A stretch of 64,000 bases of DNA from Perkinsus chesapeaki. Lineage: Eukaryota > Perkinsozoa > Perkinsida > Perkinsidae. The notes beneath the pieces are model-generated. The model was not told the DNA's origin. It did no database searches and saw nothing but the letters and a program-made list of their open reading frames with translations. The stretch covers positions 21,576-85,575 of the forward strand of contig JAAPAO010000089.1 in assembly GCA_013115145.1 (NCBI GenBank), read 5' to 3'. Made by a program: the position numbers and the translations under genes. Of the stretch, positions 57,723 to 64,000 are shown in pieces; position 1 is the first letter of the stretch, and every line of letters begins with the position of its first letter.

Positions 57723-60700
57723 ATGCTCGGCAACCAACCTGTGGTCATCGATAACGGTAGCGGGTCTATTAAGGCCGGATTCTCCGGTGAGAACTCACCA
57801 CAGGTAGGGGAAGATCCTCCTCGCCGCGTGAGGGTTTGCTTAGGTTCAGATTCTTTCTGCAGTTGGGTATCCGAAGTATCGAAAAGTGATGGCGTCTGGG
57901 CCTGGCCAACGGGAGGCTGTAGACGGTGGTAAAGCAAGCAGCTCAACTGGCTCGGTGAGCCCGAAGGTAAGGTTGAGCTCTGGGAAGAAGATAAATGTGA
58001 AGCTGCAATTGGGAAAGTGGGAGAGAATAGAGCTCATTAGGGATTGCTTCATTACTCGTCGTTTTCTCGAAAAATTATCAAAGACGTATTTATCGAATGA
58101 AATTCAAGTAGCAACTACTCAGGGTTATATTAACAAAGCGCACCAGTTGGGTATCCCTTTAATAAGATGCAATTGTACATGCCTTCAAGGACCTGCCAAA
58201 GTTCGAGCTTATTGCTTCTTTCTTTACAGACTGTTGTGGTGGGCAGTCGATTGGAGACCAGCGCCCGTGGTTTATTGGATATAAAGTACCCGATTAGTCA
58301 TGGATGTGTTACTGATTGGAACGCAATGGAACATATATGGAATCATGTATTTAGTGACGGTCTTAAATGCCGATCACAGGAGCATCCGGTGAGACCAAAA
58401 AGGTGTCTGGATAGCAAAGATAGATCAACTGTAGATGGATTAGGTTACTCTTGCGTGAACAGGCTACTAAATGTGATTCATAATATACTAGACATAGTTC
58501 GGCAGCTGGCAAATACGGGTGCCTCTGCGGACTAGGGTTTGGCAAGTGGAGTCTGTTGGGGTCCCCAACTTGGGGACTACTTAGCTCAGTTCCATTTGAG
58601 CTTGCATGGGGAAATTCAATAACAATATTCTAAGGGAACTCACCCAGTCGCATCGTAAACCGCGTTATGGATGTCGTTGATAGTTCGGCGGAGCCTGGCT
58701 CGCTGGACCACCGAGGCCTGACCCGCTCCAGCGGCTCGTTGCTCTATCCCACAGAGCAACAGTTTCGAGGCGCGCGAAAGTTTACCTCGTCAGGTACTTG
58801 TCAGCGAACCACCTTTGAATCCAATGAGTCACAGGGAGAAGTTAGCCGAGTGTCTGTTTGAAGTATTCAAGGTATAGCCGGGGTTCGAACCTGCGACCTA
58901 TGGCTTATTATTTCACTGTAGGTCCCAGCCCTCCACATCGCCTGCTCTCCTGTTCTCTCTCTCTATGCATCTGGTCGAACAACAGGTGTGGTGCTCGATA
59001 TAGGGGACGGGGTTGCGCAGGTGAGACGCTCTTCGATGGTGGTATGTCATCAGTCTATGAAGGTCATGCCTGTATACGATGGTTACGCTGTTGGGCACGC
59101 TGCCACTCGCGGAGAGACTGCTGGGAGGTATGTCAAGGCCGTGCAGTCCGCGGGGGTCATGCATTCCCTTCTTATGTGTTCCGTATTCCTTCTCCGGTTT
59201 TGCTAGCAACATACTATAAACTTCACAGTTGAGTTCCGAGCCCTCCCCGTCGAACTGTCTCACTCGTCGGAGACTCTGATTCAGAGTTTTAATTTAGGAA
59301 ACCGAAAAACGGCGAAATTTTCTCAAAATTTTTGTTTGTCACGACTGTATGCAGATAGCATCACATTGACCATTATACCCGTTCGCTAGGACCGTTTTTG
59401 GACTAGACGGCGCGGAAAGATATGTATAATGCTATATTCAATATATCTTCTAGTGATTACTTATAACAAGCTCATTGTTCCCACGCGAAAAGGTGTTCTC
59501 CGATCTCCTCGGTTCAGGGACGTCACTGATTGGCTGCAGCTGTCACTTAAAAGGCAGTGCGGTCTCAATCTGGTATCCACTGCTGACAGGGAGGTAAGAT
59601 TCAGCTCATCCGGCACGAGGAGCCATAGTGTGACATCAGATGGCCTCAGACATTCCTTTGAAGAATCCGTTCGGTTTTCACATTCGGTCTAGGAACATCT
59701 GTACTAGCTGAGACTACGGAAAAATTTTCGCGCAGGCAAAAAATCGCTCGTTCAAATAATCGGTCATGATATTATGAACCTCATTTTCGATTGTGACTGT
59801 CATGCTAAGGTCCAAGTTTCATGCTCTTATTTGTAGAATTGAAGAAATTATACCAAAAACGAATTTGCATGACGGTCTGGTTCGCACAGTAGATGAATCC
59901 ATTCCCCTAAAAAAGCTGTTCGCCTCCCTCTTACTTCTGCTGTTGCAGATTGTTCGCACGATAAAGGAGGACTGCTGTGCGGTATCATTACATCCAGCAG
60001 TCCAGGGTATGTGGCGTGGTGGAAGTGAATGGGAGTTTGATAAGGATCCGAGGAGAGCAGGAAGCAAGCAGGCTTTGGATCATACGGTGAGATCTCCGAC
60101 TACATTCTTCCCATTTATTATGTGGTATACTGCGCAGTAGCGCATTCCGATCTCTCACCTTTCCTTTCAGTCGGGTGTAAGTCTCCGAGTATAGCGGACT
60201 CAATCTACATTTGACTAGCGAGAGCTAATTTGATCACAATAATTCCGAATCCGCCTTATGTATTAGTATTGTGGTCTTTGTATCTTATTGCCTTGTTGTA
60301 GCTCTTTATCAATCACTCTGACCAGTCTTTCTGATCTGAAATCTGGTTAGTTCGCCCCAGCTTCCGTCAAACCGTCGTATTTTGACCGCGAGCGTTCGTC
60401 GGTTGTGCAATTTGACTTTTCTTTTTTCAGTATGAGCTTCCTGATGGTTCCATAATCAACATTGGGCTCGAAAGATTCCAGGCTCCAGAAATCTTATTCA
60501 ATCCAAGTAAGAGGCTCGTTGCTTATCCAGCCCTCGCCAGCTTACTGCCGACGCTATTCTTGAGCTTCCCGTGCTCAACTGTCAGTTGCTATTCAGCATA
60601 TAGACAACAACCAGCGTGAAAATTTTCTCAGGATTTTTCATCTCCTTTCAAGATTTGTGCGCGATTGAAATGCTCACATGAGCCTCCTGGGAGAATTGGG

Positions 60701-61740
60701 TACGACAGTTTTACATTTTTCTGTTGCTTATTAGTGGAACTGCCACATAAGGGGTGCCATGGTATCTACATCACGCTGCTAGGCTGATCCTTATCACGGG
60801 CACCCGTTTTCACTACTCTATACGTAATGCGATGAAGTATGACTGCTATACGCTGACATAGCGCTTAAAAAGAAATCGTATGTTAAGCTGTGAAAACTTG
60901 ACAACATCTGCGACAGCTGGTTCTGCTCGCAGCGAGATTTAGCATTCTGGCTCGTCACGTCAGCAGGATTTACGGTACATCTTTTGTGTGTATTTTAGCT
61001 ATTGGAGCCTCGTCTGATCAAGGTGTGCATTTATTACTACATGAATCCATACAGAAAAGTGATATGGATCTGAGGCGAACGTTGCTGCAGAATGTGGTAA
61101 GTGAATCATTTACTAATATGTAACCGATTTGCGACCAGAGATGGGTTGTGATAGTTCAGTGACGTCGGTCTTCGGAGAATGCGGATCGCTTGTGCGTGCT
61201 GCGCTGTCACTCCTCCCTGCGCATGGCGGTCTCCCGTGTTCGGTATCAAACCTGAAATGGCTGTTACTTCTTAAAATGCGGGGTGGATGATTCTGAGATT
61301 GTGAAATACAAGCGTTCGCTAGAAGGATCTTATTCCTCGTGATTTTCCATTCCCGTATATCCACTGGTCTACTCGTAGTGTTCGTCATATCCCTGTAATG
61401 CAGCTGCAGGTACTCGCTGGCGGCAGTACACTTTTCCCCGGGTAGATCACATCACAGTCACTCAATTTTATTCGTTTCTTGTGAAGGTTCGGTGAGAGGC
61501 TTCTCTCGGAGATGCGTAAGGTGGTCCCGAAAGATTCGCGTATAAAGATATGCGCGCCACCTGAGCGTGAGTTCCGGTTAATAATTTCATGGCGCGTGAA
61601 GGCGTCTTGTTGCAGGAAAGCTATCGGCCTGGGTTGGTGGCAGCGTGCTGTCGAGCCTTAGCTCATTCAAGCGAGTGTGGCTGACGCGAGAAGAGTACAA
61701 GGAAAGCGGACTATCCGCTCTCCATCGGCGCACGGGTTAA
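57723..61740 (+). CDS. Actin-related protein, ARP1 (centractin)-like
   Basis: Thirteen exons join in phase to 407 residues: 57723-57803, 57850-57966, 58230-58388, 58794-58871, 58922-59020, 59063-59127, 59518-59593, 59949-60086, 60431-60506, 60999-61096, 61410-61441, 61487-61566 and 61616-61740. The actin-fold landmarks are present: [19 protein letters not shown] (first phosphate loop, ARP1-like wording), [49 protein letters not shown] (second phosphate loop), [31 protein letters not shown] and the end [20 protein letters not shown]1 forms the short filament of dynactin, which links dynein to cargo. Human ARP1 is 376 residues; the extra length is mostly a Ser/Gly-rich insert after VMASGPG. Intron 4 contains a tRNA T-arm-like word. 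The end HRRTG differs from the actin end HRKCF, so it is not a conventional actin. Confidence 0.88.
58872..58921 (-). other. tRNA T-arm-like sequence in intron 4 of the ARP1-like gene
   Basis: The 50-nt intron contains, on the minus strand, GGTCGCAGGTTCGAACCCCG, almost the same as the T-arm region of tRNA-Ile at 27951 and the remnant at 27671. There is no room in the intron for a whole tRNA. Confidence 0.45.
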
Positions 61741-62219
61741 AAAATATCAATTATCATGATGCGCAAAATTAAAGTGTTTCTTCTATTTCCGTTCGTCTGT
61801 TGTGTTAAACGGAGCAATTAACATCTTTGTTATATTGTCAACTAAGAGGCTATAAGTTCAATACAGTATTCACAGTACTGCACAGTGGCCGTGGTATACG
61901 AGAAGTCTGAGCTCAGTAGTCGTTCGTTCCGGGAAGGTATCAATCTCTCATGCATTTTCACTTTATTTTGTAACTATTGTTCCCCGCTATTCGTGTCAAA
62001 GATTATTCGTTTAATCAATTCGCTTTCCTGTCCTTTCCTTTATTATACACTTAGTAATTCATCGATGTATAGTAATACTATACATCGGTCGACTACTAAT
62101 AACACTTCATGCACTTATCTAATATCAAGAAATTTAGTATCTCTAATAAATGATGTCATTTACTTCTATTCATCTTTCATCAACTACTCTTTATTATCGA
62201 CTCTTCAGGGTTTTTCTTT

Positions 62220-63161
62220 ATGTCTTCCTACAAGCCATACGAGGTAGAGCCAACGCTCGTTGAGGAGTATCCCTTGGCCACGACGTGGGCTACGAGCGCC
62301 GGAGTAGCGGCATTCTCGAAAACACTGATCGCTCCAATGGAACGAATTAAATGGCTTCTGACGAACCAAGACCGATTAGCTGATATAAAGTCTGGCAAAA
62401 TCGACCGATACACCGGCGTTTGGGACTGCTTCTCGAGGGTGTGCAAAGAAGAGAGCTTCTCTGCATTGTGGAAGGGCAACATCAGCAGCATCATGCGCTA
62501 CGCATCAAGCCAGGGCTTCAACTTTATGTTTCGCGAAGTGTTCAAGGCGAATCTTCCCGAGTGCGACCCGAAGAAGAACTTATGGTTATACAGCCAGAAT
62601 TGCTTCCTTGCTGGAGCGCTGGCTGGTACTACTTCACTCGCCATTTTCTATCCGATAGACGTCATCAACACCAAGTATTCGACAGATCTCAGTAGAGGTC
62701 GTGACAGAATGTATAAGAACCGGTTGTCATGTCTTAGCCAAACGCTCAAGCGTGGAGGGGCTGCCTCCCTTTATAGCGGATTCGGCAACTCTGTACAAGG
62801 CATCGCTGTCTATCGGGCGTTCTACTTTGGTCTCTATGACACCTTAAAGGGTCGAATTTTTGCAGACGATCGACATGAGAGCGTGTTCTGGAGATGGGTC
62901 ATGGCGCAGTTTTCGACGACTGTTGCGGGAGCGGTATCGTATCCGTTCGACACAGTACGAAGGAAGATGTCAGCGAATGCTCGACAAGCAGCTTTCCAGT
63001 CAGAACAGTTGACTAGCTCATGGCAGTGCTGGAAGTATGTATTCCGAAATGGAGGATTCAAAGGATTTTTCAAAGGATCGTTTTCGACCATCCTCCGTGG
63101 AATTGGCGGTGCTTTGGTTTTGGTGCTCTACGACGAAGTGAAGTTCATGCTTTGCGATTAG
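62220..63161 (+). CDS. Mitochondrial carrier, ADP/ATP-translocase-like, with altered signature
   Basis: The single exon encodes 313 residues, the normal length for an ADP/ATP carrier (about 300-320). There are three repeats of about 100 residues with carrier motifs: PMERIKWLL (residues 40-48), PIDVINTKYS and PFDTVRRKM. LWKGNISSIMRYASSQGFNF and SLYSGFGNSVQGIAVYRAFY closely match the ADP/ATP carrier ([40 protein letters not shown]). The diagnostic RRRMMM is here RRKMSA, and repeat 2 lacks its motif Arg/Lys (PIDVIN). ADP/ATP carriers exchange nucleotides across the inner mitochondrial membrane. The changes may mean altered substrate or a duplicated, specialised copy. An alternative upstream non-coding exon may exist, since CAG lies just before the ATG. 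Confidence 0.9.
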   Translation: MSSYKPYEVEPTLVEEYPLATTWATSAGVAAFSKTLIAPMERIKWLLTNQDRLADIKSGKIDRYTGVWDCFSRVCKEESFSALWKGNISSIMRYASSQGFNFMFREVFKANLPECDPKKNLWLYSQNCFLAGALAGTTSLAIFYPIDVINTKYSTDLSRGRDRMYKNRLSCLSQTLKRGGAASLYSGFGNSVQGIAVYRAFYFGLYDTLKGRIFADDRHESVFWRWVMAQFSTTVAGAVSYPFDTVRRKMSANARQAAFQSEQLTSSWQCWKYVFRNGGFKGFFKGSFSTILRGIGGALVLVLYDEVKFMLCD

Positions 63162-64000
63162 TCGTTACTGTTGCCGATGAGATAGAATGGTTGCTGGCTG
63201 CACATGTTGTGATGATCTGTATTGCTTTGTGAGCGTTGATGACATGATAGTAGTGTTTCTGATGATGATTGTGATCGCTTATGGAGTTAACAGTTACCTT
63301 AGGTTACTAACCTACGAAGTGTGTCCCTCCGAGGCGCAAGATTGCTTCGCACTCAGAAAGATAAGTCAGCGGCTGCATTGAGGGCATCACAACTGTCGAT
63401 TGAATGAGAGCCGGGTCTTCGAGAGTTCGGCAAATGCCTAGGACATTTTTTCTTCACTGCTGACCAACTGGGGCTCAACGTGGAACTTTTTGCGGACACC
63501 CAAGCACATCCACAACAAAGCAATGATGGACATCAGGGTGGGATAGAAAGCGATACAGGACAGTTACACATGTAGGGACTCCACTAAGAAGCTTTCGATG
63601 GTGTGTAACTGGAAGATTAACGGAAAGTGTTGAAGGTTAAGTGATGTACTCTCACGGCAGAGTGTAAATCGCCATAAAACAATACACCTTGCGCATCTCA
63701 AGTCGAGATCCTCAACCGGCAATTTCTAGTTAGCCTGGGCGCTACATCTCAGGAGATTGCGCAGCCTCCGGCAATAGCAACCCAAACCCTAATGGTCGAA
63801 GCCGGATACCAGTCGGTTCGCGACTAAACCTGATAATATGAACTTAGGCATCGGAAATTCCGCCTTACACCTGATAGGTAACGCGTCTTCACTCAGCTTT
63901 TGCTGAGAGAAGACCAAATGCTATCTCTTGTTGCTTGACGCTAAGGTTTAGTTTATGCGCGAGCTCCCTGTGCCGGACCAAGTACTATAATAACTCAATA
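63162..64000. other. No supported gene
   Basis: Only short unrecognised frames are present (63187-63381). The window ends in intergenic DNA. Confidence 0.4.

Noticed and set aside
1-64000. Dinoflagellate/perkinsid spliced-leader RNA gene
   Set aside because: I looked for a CCATTTTGGCTCAAG-like word and did not find it in this window.

Overview
The window reads as nuclear DNA of a unicellular eukaryote. Protein genes lie on both strands and are cut by many GT-AG introns, most of 30-60 nt and a few above 500 nt. Three eukaryotic-type tRNA genes are present, along with mini-satellites and genes for flagellar and cytoskeletal proteins (NME7, ARP1-like). The mix of S28 and A1 proteases, secreted esterase-like proteins, divergent multi-pass membrane proteins and short introns suggests a Perkinsus-like alveolate. 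That placement is an inference. No rRNA or organelle genes were seen. One run of Ns (26244-26338) is an assembly gap inside a satellite.

Layout. 1-2.3 kb: repeat copy and gene-poor DNA. 2.4-4.8 kb (-): secreted protein with three esterase-like domains, all lacking the nucleophile serine. 5.5-7.7 kb (+): S28 serine peptidase. 7.7-17.4 kb: an accessory, duplicated region that holds two families of very short secreted cysteine-rich peptides plus their relics and many palindromes. 17.4-22.1 kb (-): membrane proteins, one possibly MLO-like, with tRNA-Ser on the other strand. 23.6-27.5 kb (-): a complete 13-exon NME7 gene (DM10-NDK-NDK) with a tRNA-Arg gene filling most of one intron and mini-satellites in two others. 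28.0 kb: tRNA-Ile. 29.1-32.4 kb (-): WD40 protein. 32.6-34.9 kb (+): UBE2H-type E2. 36.5-39.0 kb (+): intronless adenylation-carrier-ankyrin fusion with a glycine-like specificity code. 39.3-42.8 kb (+): MYND plus EGLN/PHD-type prolyl hydroxylase. 42.9-44.9 kb (+): tandem AAA ATPase. 45.3-46.0 kb (-): small membrane protein. 46.8-48.0 kb (+): secreted aspartic protease. 50.0-51.8 kb (+): Ala/Gly-rich protein. 52.5-57.3 kb (+): two multi-pass membrane genes separated by a palindrome cluster. 57.7-61.7 kb (+): 13-exon ARP1-like gene. 62.2-63.2 kb (+): ADP/ATP-carrier-like protein.

Exon chains for NME7, UBE2H, the EGLN-like gene, the ARP1-like gene and the possible MLO-like gene were joined by hand. 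Splice phases agree at every junction and total lengths divide by three. There is no operon logic: neighbours are functionally unrelated. The strongest leads are the adenylation-carrier-ankyrin fusion, the cysteine-rich peptide locus, and the tRNA-in-intron arrangement in NME7.
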